Part shown: piece after piece, positions 25,759-34,719 of the stretch | How positions within the stretch are numbered: the stretch's first letter is position 1 | Layout of the letters: each line of letters begins with the position of its first letter | NCBI RefSeq assembly: GCF_047302425.1 | Contig: NZ_CP154855.1 | Span: 806,001-870,000, forward strand | Direction: 5' to 3' | Source of the DNA: Oceanitalea sp047302425 | GTDB taxonomy: Bacteria > Actinomycetota > Actinomycetes > Actinomycetales > Actinomycetaceae | Length of the DNA: 64,000 bases | The notes under the pieces: generated by a model | Databases searched by the model: none | What the model saw: the letters and a program-made list of their open reading frames with translations, nothing else | What the model was told of the DNA's origin: nothing | Made by a program: the position numbers and the translations under genes

Positions 25759-28700
25759 ATGCGTAACCGGACCACCCCCTCGACATGGCGGCGCAGGTCG
25801 CGTGCCGCCCTCGTCGGGCTCACCAGCCTCACGCTCGTCCTCAGCGGCACAGCGTCGCTCGCCACCGACGGCGACGACGGCACCGAGCTGCTCGAGGAGC
25901 TCGCCACGGAGCCCACCCTCGAATCGGCCGACGACGCCGGCGAGGCCACCGAGGACGCCACGGAGGAGCCCGCCGCGGAGCCCACGGACGTCCCCGCGCC
26001 CGAGGAGGAGCCGGCGGCTGAGCCCCAGGCGCCCGTGGAGGTCGTCGAGGAGCCCGCGGCGCCGGCCGTCGAGGAGGCCGAGAGCACCGAGGAGATCGCC
26101 CGGCTCTTCTCCGGCCCCGCACCGCGCGCGAGCGAGGTGGTCCCGCTGGACGTGCCGCCGGGCGACCCCGCGCCGGGGGAGGCCAAGATCATCGTGCGCG
26201 CGGGTGGTGACCGCACAGGCACCGGACCCGAGAGCTCCTCGGCCACCCCGCTCGCGGGCGTCACCTTCGAGATCCTCAGGTTCACCGTGGAGCCGGACCC
26301 CGACGAGACCCCTACCGGCGTGCCCGTCGGCACCTGCACCACCGACGCCACCGGCGAGTGCGGCATCTTCGTCGACCTCCCCGGTCAGTTCGACGGCAAC
26401 GACGCGTTCTTCGCGCGGATGACGGGCGCGCCCGCCGGCTGGGTGGCCCCGGCCCAGTGGGGTGCCGCACCGGGCCAGGAGTTCACGTTCTGGAGCGACG
26501 CCGTCTCGGCGGACGACCCGGTCGCCGACCGCATCATCGAGCTGCCGCTGGCCTTCAACGAGACCGTCACCGAGCCGACCGCCGCCGCCGTCCGGCCGAA
26601 CAACGTGGCCCCGGCACAGTGCGGCCTCGACATGGCGATGGTCCTCGACCTGTCCAACTCGGTCACCGAGACCGAGGAGCTGCTCGACGAGCACAAGGCG
26701 GCCGCGAACGACTTCATCGACGCCATCACCGGCACGCCGTCGCAGGTAGCGCTCTACACCTTCGGCAGCGAGGCACCCGCGGCGGGCCCGACCAACGGCG
26801 GCATGCCGCTGACGAGCGTGGCGACGCCGGACGGAGCGCAGCAGATCAAGAACCGGATCAACGGGTACCAGGCGACGCCGACCGGCGGCGGCGGGACGAA
26901 CTGGGACCGCGCCTTCCACCAGGTCGTCGAGTCGGGGGTGACCTACGACGTCGTCCTGTTCCTCACCGACGGCCAGCCCACCTTCCACCGTGACCGTCAG
27001 GGCCCCGGCGACATCTCGACGATCGCCGAGGTGAACGAGGCGATCCTCTCCGCCAACGCGGTCAAGGCCACCGGCGCGCAGGTCGTCCTCGTCGGCTTCG
27101 GCCCCGAGGCCTTCCTGCCCGGCGCGAGCATCCGGATCCCGCTCGTGTCCGGCCCGGACGAGGGACAGGACTTCTACCGCACGGAGCTCGAGAACCTCTC
27201 GGCGACGCTCGAGGAGATCGCGAGCGCCGACTGTGCCGGCACGCTCACCGTCGTCAAGGAGGTCGTCGACGCGGACGGCGACGTCGTGCCGGGCGGGGCG
27301 GGGTGGACCTTCGGGACGACGACCGAGGGCGTCACGCCCACGACGGCGACGACCGACGACTCCAGCGCGGTCAACTTCGCGGTCGACTACACCCCGCCGG
27401 TGCAGACCCGCAGCGTGACCGTCACCGAGACCCAGCAGGCCGGCTACGAGCTCGTCCCGGTGGGCGGCGCCAACGCGCGGTGCATCACGACGGGGACCGG
27501 TGAGGTGGTGCCGGTCACCGACAGCGGGGACCTCGGCTTCACCGTCGACGTCGCCGCCGCGGACAGCGTCAGCTGCACGGTCCGCAACGCCCTGGTCCCG
27601 CCGGACTACGAGGACCTCGTCGTGTCGAAGTCGACCGTGCCGAGCTTCGCCCGCGACTGGGACTGGGACATCACCAAGGTGGCCGAGGAGGACCGGCTCG
27701 AGGTGCCTGCCGGCGAGGACGGGACCTTCACCTACGACGTCACCGTGACGCCCGTGGGGCCGGTCGACTCCGGGTTCACGGTGAGCGGCACGATCACGGT
27801 CGAGAACCCCAACGACGTCGCCTTCACCGGCGTCGACGTCACCGACAGCCTGCCCGACTCGACGTGCACCGTGCCCGGCGGCACGGACGTCACCGTTCCC
27901 GCGGGCGACTCCCTCACGCTCAGCTACTCCTGTGCCCTGGTCGGCGCCACGCCGACGACGACGGGCATCAACACCGCCACGGCGACGTGGGACGCCGCGG
28001 CCTTCCCCGGGACCGACGGCAGCGCGACGGCGTCCGCACCCTTCGACTTCGCGGCCGCTGCGGTCACGGAGACGGACCGCTACGTCACCGTCAACGACTC
28101 CGAGCTGGACCTGTCCGACCTTCCCGGAGGCAACGCCCTCGACGCCACCGACGGCGTCGCCGTCCTCACCTACGACCTCGAGTGGCCGAGCACCCCCGGC
28201 CAGTGCGTCGAGTTCGAGAACACCGCGACCATCGTCAACTCGCCCGAGTCGCTGTCCGCGCCGCTCGTCGTCAACGAGTCGAGCACGGAGGTCGTCACGC
28301 TGTGCGCCGGCCTCGACCTCGACGTCGAGAAGAACGTCGTCCTGTCCTTCGACCGCACCTACCTGTGGGAGATCGACAAGGAGGCGGACGAGACGACCCT
28401 GACGGTCGACCCCGACACCGGCACGGCGACCTTCGACTACACCGTCACCGCGACCCCGACCGGCAGCACGGACGCCGGCTGGGCGATGCAGGGCGCCATC
28501 ACGGTGACCAACCCCAACGACTGGCTCGACATCACCGCCGACGTCACCGACACCGTCGACGTCGGGGGTGGGGCCGTGTGCACCGTCGCCGACGGCACGG
28601 GGGTGCTCGTCGCGGCCGGCGAGACGGTCGAGCTCACCTACACCTGCACCTTCATCACGCAGCCGGCCTACTCGGGCACGAACACTGCGACCGCCACCTG

Positions 28701-30354
28701 GGCGGAGACCGTGCCCACCCCGAACAGCTCGGCGACCGGCACCGCCGCCATCGCGGCCGACGACTGGGCGCAGACGCCGATCAACGACGTGATCGACGTC
28801 GTCGACGACCAGACCGACCCGGCCAACCCGGTGCCGCTCGGCACCGCGACGTGGAACGCCGAGGGCACGCCGACGGTCTTCACCTACTCCCTCGAGCACG
28901 AGGGCGTCCCGGGCGACTGCGTCGACTTCACCAACACCGCGTGGATCGTCCAGACCGAGCAGTCCGCGGAGGAGACCGTCACGGTCTGCGCGGAGGTGGA
29001 GCTGACCGTCGCCAAGACGGCGGTCAGCGCCGACGGCCGGCCCGACGGCGACTGGGAGGTCGTCTACGAGGTCGTCGTCACGAACGAGTCGGTCCTCCCG
29101 GGGGTCTACGACCTCACCGACACCCTCGAGTTCGGCGAGGGCATCACACCGCTGACGGCGGAGTGGGAGCTCGAGGGCACGGGCGAGGTGGGGGAGTGGA
29201 CCGGCCTGCCCGACGAGGTCACCGCGGTGCTCGCGGACGACCGGGAGCTCGCCGGGGAGTCGAGCCACACCTACGTCGTCACCGTCGTCGCGGACGTCGC
29301 CGCCGGCGTCGTCGGCAGCGAGGAGGGCCGGTGCACCGGTGACGAGGGCACGGACGGCGGCGGGTTCCTCAATGCCGCCACGCTCACCGCCTACGGCGAG
29401 GAGACCACCGACCGCGACTGCCTGCCGCCCACCCACGAGCGTCTCGAGAAGGTCTTCGACGAGGCGGTCGAGCTGGACGACGGCACGTGGGAGGTCAGCT
29501 ACACGCTGGTCGTGGACAACTCCCACAGCCCCTCGGACAAGTACTACCGGCTCGACGACGCCCCGCTCTTCGCGGAGGGCGTGACGATCCTGGGCCGGCA
29601 GGCCTGGGACGTCACCGATCCCGAGGACCCGCAGGACCTCGGCTGGGACGGTGAGGGGCCGATCCTCGAGCAGGCCTTCATCGAGGCCGGGGAGGTCCAG
29701 CGGTACGCGGTCACGTTCGTCGTCGGGGTCGGCGCCGACGTGCCCGACGAGAACCTCGTCTGCGGTCCCGAGGGCCCCGGCCGCGGGTTCTTCAACCGCG
29801 CCGTGCTCACCACCGGCAACGACACCATCGTCGACGAGGACTGCGGCCCCATCGGCGAGCCGGCGTGGACGCTGACGAAGAGCTCGGACCCCGTCTCGGG
29901 CAGCACCGTCGACCCGGGGGACACGATCACCTACACCGTGACCGCCACGTCGACCGGCGACGTCGCCCTGACCGACCTCACGATCACCGACGACCTGTCC
30001 GACGTCGTCGAGCACGCCCGCCCCACCGGCGCGGTCGAGGCCAGCGTGGGCACCGTCGACTGGGACGGCGAGAACCTCGTGTGGGACATCCCGACGCTGA
30101 CCGGGACCGCGACGCTCACCTACCGGGTCGTCGTCGACGACGACGCCTGGAACGTGCGGCTGCGCAACGTCGTCACCGGCGAGGGCCCGCCCCCGCCGGT
30201 GTGCATCGAGTGCACGACGACGCACATCACCCCGCCGCGCCGGCCGGGGCTGCCGACCACCGGTGCGGCCGTCGGCGGCGCGGCCCTCCTGGCCGTGCTC
30301 CTGTCCGCCGGCGGGATCACCCTCGCCACGGCCCGGCGCCGAGAGGAGGACTGA
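25759..30354 (+). CDS. LPxTG-anchored adhesin-like surface protein with von Willebrand A domain
   Basis: 1531 residues from ATG 25759 with AAGGAG upstream. A signal peptide (residues 1 to about 33) is followed by an acidic Glu/Ala/Pro region. A vWA domain begins near 288 with a complete MIDAS: D297-x-S299-x-S301, T380 and D404. A prealbumin-like domain (TLTVVKEVVDADGDVVPGG) follows, then DUF11-like repeats; two ~235-residue units begin near 633 (DWDWDITK) and 868 (YLWEIDK). The C-terminus has the sorting signal LPTTG (1498-1502), a hydrophobic segment and RRREED. This is the architecture of major pilin/tip adhesins. No sortase or other pilin is in the window, so it may be anchored by a housekeeping sortase. 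It lies between the polysaccharide locus and infA. Confidence 0.9.
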   Translation: MRNRTTPSTWRRRSRAALVGLTSLTLVLSGTASLATDGDDGTELLEELATEPTLESADDAGEATEDATEEPAAEPTDVPAPEEEPAAEPQAPVEVVEEPAAPAVEEAESTEEIARLFSGPAPRASEVVPLDVPPGDPAPGEAKIIVRAGGDRTGTGPESSSATPLAGVTFEILRFTVEPDPDETPTGVPVGTCTTDATGECGIFVDLPGQFDGNDAFFARMTGAPAGWVAPAQWGAAPGQEFTFWSDAVSADDPVADRIIELPLAFNETVTEPTAAAVRPNNVAPAQCGLDMAMVLDLSNSVTETEELLDEHKAAANDFIDAITGTPSQVALYTFGSEAPAAGPTNGGMPLTSVATPDGAQQIKNRINGYQATPTGGGGTNWDRAFHQVVESGVTYDVVLFLTDGQPTFHRDRQGPGDISTIAEVNEAILSANAVKATGAQVVLVGFGPEAFLPGASIRIPLVSGPDEGQDFYRTELENLSATLEEIASADCAGTLTVVKEVVDADGDVVPGGAGWTFGTTTEGVTPTTATTDDSSAVNFAVDYTPPVQTRSVTVTETQQAGYELVPVGGANARCITTGTGEVVPVTDSGDLGFTVDVAAADSVSCTVRNALVPPDYEDLVVSKSTVPSFARDWDWDITKVAEEDRLEVPAGEDGTFTYDVTVTPVGPVDSGFTVSGTITVENPNDVAFTGVDVTDSLPDSTCTVPGGTDVTVPAGDSLTLSYSCALVGATPTTTGINTATATWDAAAFPGTDGSATASAPFDFAAAAVTETDRYVTVNDSELDLSDLPGGNALDATDGVAVLTYDLEWPSTPGQCVEFENTATIVNSPESLSAPLVVNESSTEVVTLCAGLDLDVEKNVVLSFDRTYLWEIDKEADETTLTVDPDTGTATFDYTVTATPTGSTDAGWAMQGAITVTNPNDWLDITADVTDTVDVGGGAVCTVADGTGVLVAAGETVELTYTCTFITQPAYSGTNTATATWAETVPTPNSSATGTAAIAADDWAQTPINDVIDVVDDQTDPANPVPLGTATWNAEGTPTVFTYSLEHEGVPGDCVDFTNTAWIVQTEQSAEETVTVCAEVELTVAKTAVSADGRPDGDWEVVYEVVVTNESVLPGVYDLTDTLEFGEGITPLTAEWELEGTGEVGEWTGLPDEVTAVLADDRELAGESSHTYVVTVVADVAAGVVGSEEGRCTGDEGTDGGGFLNAATLTAYGEETTDRDCLPPTHERLEKVFDEAVELDDGTWEVSYTLVVDNSHSPSDKYYRLDDAPLFAEGVTILGRQAWDVTDPEDPQDLGWDGEGPILEQAFIEAGEVQRYAVTFVVGVGADVPDENLVCGPEGPGRGFFNRAVLTTGNDTIVDEDCGPIGEPAWTLTKSSDPVSGSTVDPGDTITYTVTATSTGDVALTDLTITDDLSDVVEHARPTGAVEASVGTVDWDGENLVWDIPTLTGTATLTYRVVVDDDAWNVRLRNVVTGEGPPPPVCIECTTTHITPPRRPGLPTTGAAVGGAALLAVLLSAGGITLATARRREED

Positions 30355-30363
30355 CTCGCCGCC

Positions 30364-30392
30364 CGGCTCCGGCCGCCCGCCGGCCGGAGCCG
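30364..30392 (+). terminator. Hairpin after the adhesin gene
   Basis: CGGCTCCGGCC (30364-30374) pairs perfectly with GGCCGGAGCCG (30382-30392), giving an 11-bp stem and 7-nt loop starting 10 bp after the stop codon. Confidence 0.75.
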
Positions 30393-30518
30393 CCCGTGCC
30401 CCGCGTCCCCGCCAGCACCGCCCGGCGGGTGGGGACGCGGTCGGCCCGACGGTCGCCAGGACCGGCGCCGTGTTTGTGATCGGCACGGCGCTCGGGTCCC
30501 GCCCGGCCAGGTGGCCGG

Positions 30519-30553
30519 CGAACGGGGTCGTCCCTCGTGGACGGCCCCGTTCG
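30519..30553 (+). terminator. Long hairpin in the adhesin-infA spacer
   Basis: CGAACGGGGTCGTCC (30519-30533) and GGACGGCCCCGTTCG (30539-30553) pair over 15 positions with one G-U, loop CTCGT. It could stop read-through towards infA. Because it is nearly symmetric it could also act on the other strand. Confidence 0.55.
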
Positions 30554-30795
30554 CGTGGGGTGATAACCCCCGGCGCGGCGACGGGTCGTCCCCCGGTCAC
30601 CCGCCCGGCCCCTCGGCGGCAGCACGTCGCGCTGGTGTGCTTCTGCCAGTCACCGGTGCGGTGGCCGTGCCCGCGGCCGGCCCCGGCCGGTGGATGCACC
30701 CCGCCCGGTCTTGCCCGGCCGGCGGGGCGCAGGGTGAGGTGAGGGTCGCCCGGTGCTCGTGATCGGTACCGGTGGAGGCCGGCCGCTTCCCCGGC

Positions 30796-30827
30796 CGGAC
30801 GGGGCCGTCCCAGGACGGTCCCGTCCG
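30796..30827 (+). terminator. Hairpin upstream of the infA promoter region
   Basis: CGGACGGGGCCGTCC (30796-30810) and GGACGGTCCCGTCCG (30813-30827) give about 14 pairs with one G-U and a tight loop. It lies about 50 bp before the TATGAT -10 candidate and would insulate the ribosomal operon from upstream transcription. Confidence 0.5.
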
Positions 30828-30879
30828 AGCTCTCCGCTGTGAGTGAGGTCATGCACGCGGGGGCAGGCGGCATGTCGTA

Positions 30880-30885
30880 TGATGG
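30880..30885 (+). promoter_or_regulatory. Candidate -10 box (TATGAT) for the infA operon
   Basis: TATGAT is one base from the sigma-70 consensus TATAAT and is rare in this GC-rich sequence. No good -35 hexamer is found at 16-19 bp. Confidence 0.4.
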
Positions 30886-31010
30886 AGCGCTGGACGAGCG
30901 TGCCTGCCACTTCCCTGCCTGGAACCGGGGGACGGGCGTGTTCCACGGTACGCCCCGCCGTCGTCGTCAGACGCCGGCGGCCATGCAGGAGAGAAGAGTT
31001 AGCGGAGGAC

Positions 31011-31232
31011 ATGGCGAAGAAGGACGGCGTCATCGAGATCGAGGGCAGCGTTGTCGAAGCGCTGCCCAACGCGATGTTCCGGGTGGAGCTGAGCAACGGC
31101 CACAAGGTGCTCGCACACATCTCGGGCAAGATGCGTCAGAACTACATCCGGATCCTGCCGGAGGACCGGGTCGTCGTCGAGCTCAGCCCGTACGACCTCA
31201 CCCGGGGTCGCATCGTCTACCGCTACAAGTAA
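31011..31232 (+). CDS. infA: Translation initiation factor IF-1
   Basis: 73 residues from ATG 31011 with CGGAGGA at 31003-31009, the usual length for bacterial IF-1. MAKKDGVIEIEGSVVEALPNAMFRVELSNGHKVLAHISGKMRQNYIRILPEDRVVVELSPYDLTRGRIVYRYK is a complete S1-like OB-fold. It binds the A site of the 30S subunit during initiation together with IF-2 and IF-3. It heads the infA-rpmJ-rpsM-rpsK-rpoA-rplQ operon. In many actinobacteria adk and map stand directly upstream; here an adhesin gene does. Confidence 0.98.
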   Translation: MAKKDGVIEIEGSVVEALPNAMFRVELSNGHKVLAHISGKMRQNYIRILPEDRVVVELSPYDLTRGRIVYRYK

Positions 31233-31291
31233 CCACTCGACAATCGCCGTCGCGGTGCCAAGGAGCACCGGCGCGGCGGCGGAGGAATGCC

Positions 31292-31405
31292 ATGAAGGTC
31301 AAGCCCAGCGTCAAGAAGATCTGCGACAACTGCAAGGTCATCCGCCGTCACGGCCGCGTGATGGTCATCTGCACCAACCTTCGTCACAAGCAGCGTCAGG
31401 GCTGA
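31292..31405 (+). CDS. rpmJ: 50S ribosomal protein L36
   Basis: 37 residues from ATG 31292 with GGAGGA at 31281-31286. MKVKPSVKKICDNCKVIRRHGRVMVICTNLRHKQRQG has the zinc-ribbon ligands of the Cys-type (zinc-binding) paralogue: CDNC, then C and H in CTNLRH. It is the usual second gene of this operon and sits 59 bp after infA. Confidence 0.98.
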   Translation: MKVKPSVKKICDNCKVIRRHGRVMVICTNLRHKQRQG

Positions 31406-31542
31406 TCTGACGACGGCGGCGACCTGCCGCCAGACGCACCGCTAGCCCCTGCGGGGGCAACCCTCGGCTCGGAGGCCGGGGCCCGTCCAGCTCGGACGGG
31501 AGGGTGGTGCGGGAGACCTCCGAGCAGCACAAGGAGCACAAG

Positions 31543-31917
31543 TTGGCACGACTCGTCGGCGTCGACCTCCCCCGCGAGAAGCGGCTTGAGGTGGCGCTCA
31601 CCTACATCTACGGCGTCGGGCGCACCCGCGCCAAGCAGGCGCTCGAGGCGACGGGCGTCAGCCCCGACCTCCGCGTCAAGGACATGACCGACAGCGACCT
31701 GGTCGCTCTCCGTGACTACATCGAGGGCAGCTTCAAGGTCGAGGGAGACCTGCGCCGTGAGGTCCAGGCCGACATCCGCCGCAAGGTCGAGATCGGCTCC
31801 TACCAGGGCCTCCGCCACCGTCGTGGGCTGCCCGTCCGCGGCCAGCGCACGAAGACCAACGCGCGTACCCGCAAGGGCCCCAAGCGCACCGTGGCCGGCA
31901 AGAAGAAGGCCCGCTAA
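31543..31917 (+). CDS. rpsM: 30S ribosomal protein S13
   Basis: 124 residues from TTG 31543, supported by AAGGAG at 31531-31536 and by homology (LARLVGVDLPREKRLEVALTYIYGVGRTRAKQAL). An upstream in-frame GTG would add 13 unrelated residues. The basic C-terminal tail (RTKTNARTRKGPKRTVAGKKKAR) contacts the P-site tRNA in the 30S head. The 137-bp spacer from rpmJ contains a 7-bp hairpin (31482-31488 with 31494-31500) that might act in autoregulation. Confidence 0.97.
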   Translation: MARLVGVDLPREKRLEVALTYIYGVGRTRAKQALEATGVSPDLRVKDMTDSDLVALRDYIEGSFKVEGDLRREVQADIRRKVEIGSYQGLRHRRGLPVRGQRTKTNARTRKGPKRTVAGKKKAR

Positions 31918-31990
31918 GTAGTCCGGTCGCACGTCCCGGCGCCCCGCGCGCCGACTGCCACCGGTCCGACGACCAGGAGAGAAGCACCGC

Positions 31991-32398
31991 ATGCCCCCCA
32001 AGACCCGCTCGGCGTCCACGGCCCGCAAGCCGCGCCGGAACCAGCGCAAGAACGTCACGCACGGTCACGCGTACATCAAGAGCACGTTCAACAACACGAT
32101 CGTCACGCTCACCGACCCCACCGGCGCCGTCATCGCCTGGGCCTCCTCGGGCCAGGTCGGCTTCAAGGGCTCGCGCAAGTCGACGCCCTTCGCCGCCCAG
32201 ATGGCTGCCGAGGCCGCGGCTCGCCGCGCCCAGGAGCACGGCATGAAGAAGGTCGACGTCTTCGTCAAGGGTCCCGGCTCCGGCCGTGAGACCGCGATCC
32301 GCTCCCTCACGGCCGCCGGCCTCGAGGTGGGTTCGATCCAGGACGTCACCCCCCAGGCCCACAACGGCTGCCGTCCCCCCAAGCGCCGCCGCGTCTGA
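31991..32398 (+). CDS. rpsK: 30S ribosomal protein S11
   Basis: 135 residues from ATG 31991 with AGGAGAGAAG upstream. HGHAYIKSTFNNTIVTLTDPTGAVIAWASSGQVGFKGSRKSTPFAAQMAAEAAARRAQEHG and GSIQDVTPQAHNGCRPPKRRRV are diagnostic. It lines the mRNA exit channel in the 30S platform. rpsD does not follow, so S4 is encoded elsewhere, as in many Micrococcales and streptomycetes. Confidence 0.98.
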   Translation: MPPKTRSASTARKPRRNQRKNVTHGHAYIKSTFNNTIVTLTDPTGAVIAWASSGQVGFKGSRKSTPFAAQMAAEAAARRAQEHGMKKVDVFVKGPGSGRETAIRSLTAAGLEVGSIQDVTPQAHNGCRPPKRRRV

Positions 32399-32408
32399 TT
32401 CTCCCTGC

Positions 32409-32439
32409 CGCACGCCGCCCCCTCCCGGGGCGGCGTGCG
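32409..32439 (+). terminator. Hairpin between rpsK and rpoA
   Basis: A 13-bp perfect stem (32409-32421 with 32427-32439, loop CTCCC) starts 10 bp after the rpsK stop. It may partially terminate the upstream ribosomal-protein transcript. TATAGC at 32508-32513 may be the -10 of an internal rpoA promoter. Confidence 0.6.
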
Positions 32440-32538
32440 TCAGCACGTGAGGCCCCACCCTCCCCGCCGGTCGGACCGATGTCCGGCGGGTGCCCTGCAC
32501 GGCGTCATATAGCGGATGCCTGCTGAAAGGAACACATC

Positions 32539-33558
32539 GTGCTCATCGCACAGCGCCCCACCCTGACCGAAGAGGTCGTCACCGAGCAGCGCTCCCGGTT
32601 CGTCATCGAGCCGCTGGAGCCCGGTTTCGGCTACACCCTCGGCAACTCCCTGCGTCGCACCCTGCTCTCCTCGATCCCCGGTGCCGCCGTCACGAGCATC
32701 CGGATCGACGGTGTCCTCCACGAGTTCACGACCGTCCCGGGCGTGAAGGAGGACGTCACCGAGATCATCCTCAACATCAAGGGCATCGTCGTCTCCTCGG
32801 AGCACGACGAGCCGGTCGTCATGTACCTGCGCAAGCAGGGCCCGGGCGTCGTCACCGCCGGTGACATCACCCCGCCGGCCGGCGTCGAGGTCCACAACCC
32901 CGACCTGCACCTGGCGACGATCAACGCCAAGGGCAAGCTCGAGGTCGAGCTGACCGTCGAGCGTGGCCGCGGCTACGTCTCCGCGAGCCAGAACAAGAGC
33001 TTCGACTCCGAGATCGGGCGCGTGCCGGTCGACTCGATCTACTCCCCGGTCCTCAAGGTGACCTACAAGGTCGAGGCCACCCGTGTGGAGCAGCGCACCG
33101 ACTTCGACCGCCTCATCGTCGACGTCGAGACGAAGAACGCGATCACGCCGCGCGACGCGCTCGCCTCCGCGGGCAAGACGCTCGTCGAGCTCTTCGGCCT
33201 GGCCCGTGAGCTCAACGTCGAGGCCGAGGGCATCGAGATCGGCCCCTCGCCGACCGACGCCGCCCTGGCCGCCGACCTCGCCCTGCCGATCGAGGAGCTC
33301 GGGCTGCAGTCGCGCTCGTACAACTGCCTCAAGCGCGAGGGCATCCACTCCGTGGGCGAGCTCGTGGCACGCAGCGAGGCCGACCTGCTGGACATCCGCA
33401 ACTTCGGGTCGAAGTCCATCGGCGAGATCCGCGAGAAGCTCGCCGCCCTGGGCCTGGGCCTCAAGGACAGCCCGGTCGACTTCGACATCTCGCAGGTCGA
33501 GGACGACGAGTCGGACTACGAGGGCGACGTCGAGTTCAGCGACGACGCGCGCGACTGA
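32539..33558 (+). CDS. rpoA: DNA-directed RNA polymerase subunit alpha
   Basis: 339 residues from GTG 32539 with GAAAGGA upstream. The N-terminal assembly domain (GFGYTLGNSLRRTLLSSIPGAAVTSIRIDGVLHEFTTVPGVKEDVTEIILN) dimerises and recruits beta and beta'. The C-terminal domain (about 255-315, LGLQSRSYNCLKREGIHSVGELVARSEADLLDIRNFGSKSIGEIREKLAALGLGL) has the two helix-hairpin-helix motifs that bind UP elements and activators. An acidic tail follows, typical of actinobacteria. Confidence 0.99.
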   Translation: MLIAQRPTLTEEVVTEQRSRFVIEPLEPGFGYTLGNSLRRTLLSSIPGAAVTSIRIDGVLHEFTTVPGVKEDVTEIILNIKGIVVSSEHDEPVVMYLRKQGPGVVTAGDITPPAGVEVHNPDLHLATINAKGKLEVELTVERGRGYVSASQNKSFDSEIGRVPVDSIYSPVLKVTYKVEATRVEQRTDFDRLIVDVETKNAITPRDALASAGKTLVELFGLARELNVEAEGIEIGPSPTDAALAADLALPIEELGLQSRSYNCLKREGIHSVGELVARSEADLLDIRNFGSKSIGEIREKLAALGLGLKDSPVDFDISQVEDDESDYEGDVEFSDDARD

Positions 33559-33588
33559 CGCCACCAACGATTCACAACAGGAGAGATC

Positions 33589-34206
33589 ATGCCCACTCCC
33601 GCTAAGGGCCCCCGTCTTGGTGGTAGCCCCGCTCACGAGCGTCACATGCTCGCGAACCTCGCCACCGCGCTGCTCGAGCACCGTGCGATCACGACGACGG
33701 AGCACCGCGCCAAGCGCCTGCGTCCCGTCGTCGAGAAGCTCATCACCCTCGGCAAGCGCGGCGACCTGCACGCCCGCCGCAAGGTCATGACGACGATCAA
33801 GGACAAGGGCGTCGTCCACGAGCTCTTCGCCGAGATCGCGCCGGCCATGGCCGAGCGCCAGGGTGGCTACACCCGGATCACCAAGACGGCTCCCCGCAAG
33901 GGCGACAACGCCCCCATGGCGGTCATCGAGCTCGTCATGGAGCCGGTGAGCCCCAAGCAGGCCACCGTCCGCGAGGCCGAGAAGGCCGTCGAGCGCGCCG
34001 CGAAGGAGGCCACGACGCCCGCCGTCGAGGCCCCGGAGACGACCGTGTCGGACGAGGCGGCGGACGCCGTCGAGGAGGCCAAGGCCGAGGAGACCCAGGA
34101 GGCCCAGCAGGCCGCCGCGGAGTCCTCCGCCCAGGCTGCGACCGACGCCGCCACCGACGCGCAGGCCGACGAGTCCCCCACGGGACACGCCAACCCGCGC
34201 GGCTGA
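33589..34206 (+). CDS. rplQ: 50S ribosomal protein L17
   Basis: 205 residues from ATG 33589 with AGGAGAG upstream. The first ~120 residues are the L17 core (MPTPAKGPRLGGSPAHERHMLANLATALLEHRAITTTEHRAKRLRPVVEKLI). The rest is an Ala/Glu-rich acidic extension that is commonly present and variable in actinobacterial L17. It is the last gene of the operon; a strong terminator follows at 34270. In most relatives truA comes next; here about 7.8 kb of lasso-peptide and other genes intervene. Confidence 0.97.
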   Translation: MPTPAKGPRLGGSPAHERHMLANLATALLEHRAITTTEHRAKRLRPVVEKLITLGKRGDLHARRKVMTTIKDKGVVHELFAEIAPAMAERQGGYTRITKTAPRKGDNAPMAVIELVMEPVSPKQATVREAEKAVERAAKEATTPAVEAPETTVSDEAADAVEEAKAEETQEAQQAAAESSAQAATDAATDAQADESPTGHANPRG

Positions 34207-34269
34207 TGTCCCGGCCGGCCACCGGCCGGCCCACCAGCTCGGGGCACCCACGAGGTCACCCCGGCGAAT

Positions 34270-34309
34270 CGCGAGGCCCCTCACCCTCACCCGGGTGTGG
34301 GGCCTCGCG
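34270..34309 (+). terminator. Terminator after rplQ
   Basis: CGCGAGGCCCC (34270-34280) pairs with GGGGCCTCGCG (34299-34309); an inner CACCCGGGTG extends the structure. A GGTCACCCCGG copy of the recurring motif lies just before it (34254-34264). Confidence 0.82.
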
Positions 34310-34448
34310 TGCACCCACGATCGTCCGCTCGGTGCCCGTGGGCCGCCCGGCCGCGGCAGTACGCTCGCAGCGACTGCCGGGCGACGTCGCCGTGCCCGCG
34401 TGGTCCCGGCCGCGGGCACCGCGGGCGGACGACTCGAGAGGAGCCCCC

Positions 34449-34700
34449 GTGCAGCTGCGAACCGAGGACATCACCTGGCAGGAGATCGACGGGGAGCTCG
34501 TCATCCTCGACACCGCTCGGTCGGTCTACCTCACCACCAACGTGGCCGGCGCCCAGCTGGCGAAGCTGCTCACCGAGGAGCGGTCCCTCGACGATCTCAC
34601 CGACGCCCTCGTGTCCGAGTACGGCATCGAGCGGGAGACCGCTCAGGCGGACGCTGAGGTCTTCGTCGCCGAGCTGCGCGACAAGGGCCTGCTGCGGTGA
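34449..34700 (+). CDS. PqqD-family RiPP recognition element (lasso peptide B1 protein)
   Basis: 83 residues from GTG 34449 with GAGAGGAG upstream. QLRTEDITWQEIDGELVILDTARSVYLTTNVAGAQLAKLLTEERSLDDLTDALVSEYGIERETAQADAEVFVAELRDKGLL is a complete PqqD-like winged-helix (RRE) domain. In actinobacterial lasso systems the free-standing B1 protein binds the leader peptide and presents it to the B2 protease. Here it is followed 19 bp later by the exporter gene. It is the only RRE gene in the window, although two precursors exist, so it probably serves both. Confidence 0.92.
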   Translation: MQLRTEDITWQEIDGELVILDTARSVYLTTNVAGAQLAKLLTEERSLDDLTDALVSEYGIERETAQADAEVFVAELRDKGLLR

Positions 34701-34719
34701 CCTCGGTCGGGGCGGCCCG

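Larger units (their letters stand above)
30355..31010. other. 656-bp spacer between adhesin and infA, no gene, three strong hairpins
   Basis: No frame here has a family signature or a good ribosome-binding site. Besides the adhesin terminator there are two further long hairpins (30519-30553 and 30796-30827). A TATGAT at 30880-30885 is a candidate -10 for the ribosomal operon. The leader from there to infA is about 120 nt. Confidence 0.65.

Noticed and set aside
25735..30873. Very long open frame (over 1700 codons) on the minus strand opposite the adhesin gene
   Set aside because: It is composed of Arg/Gly/Val/Asp-rich sequence without family motifs, as expected for the antisense of a GC-rich gene. 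The plus-strand protein has a signal peptide, MIDAS and sorting signal.
31482..31500. Small hairpin between rpmJ and rpsM as a terminator
   Set aside because: The 7-bp stem is too short, and the ribosomal operon must be transcribed through it; at most it is a leader structure.
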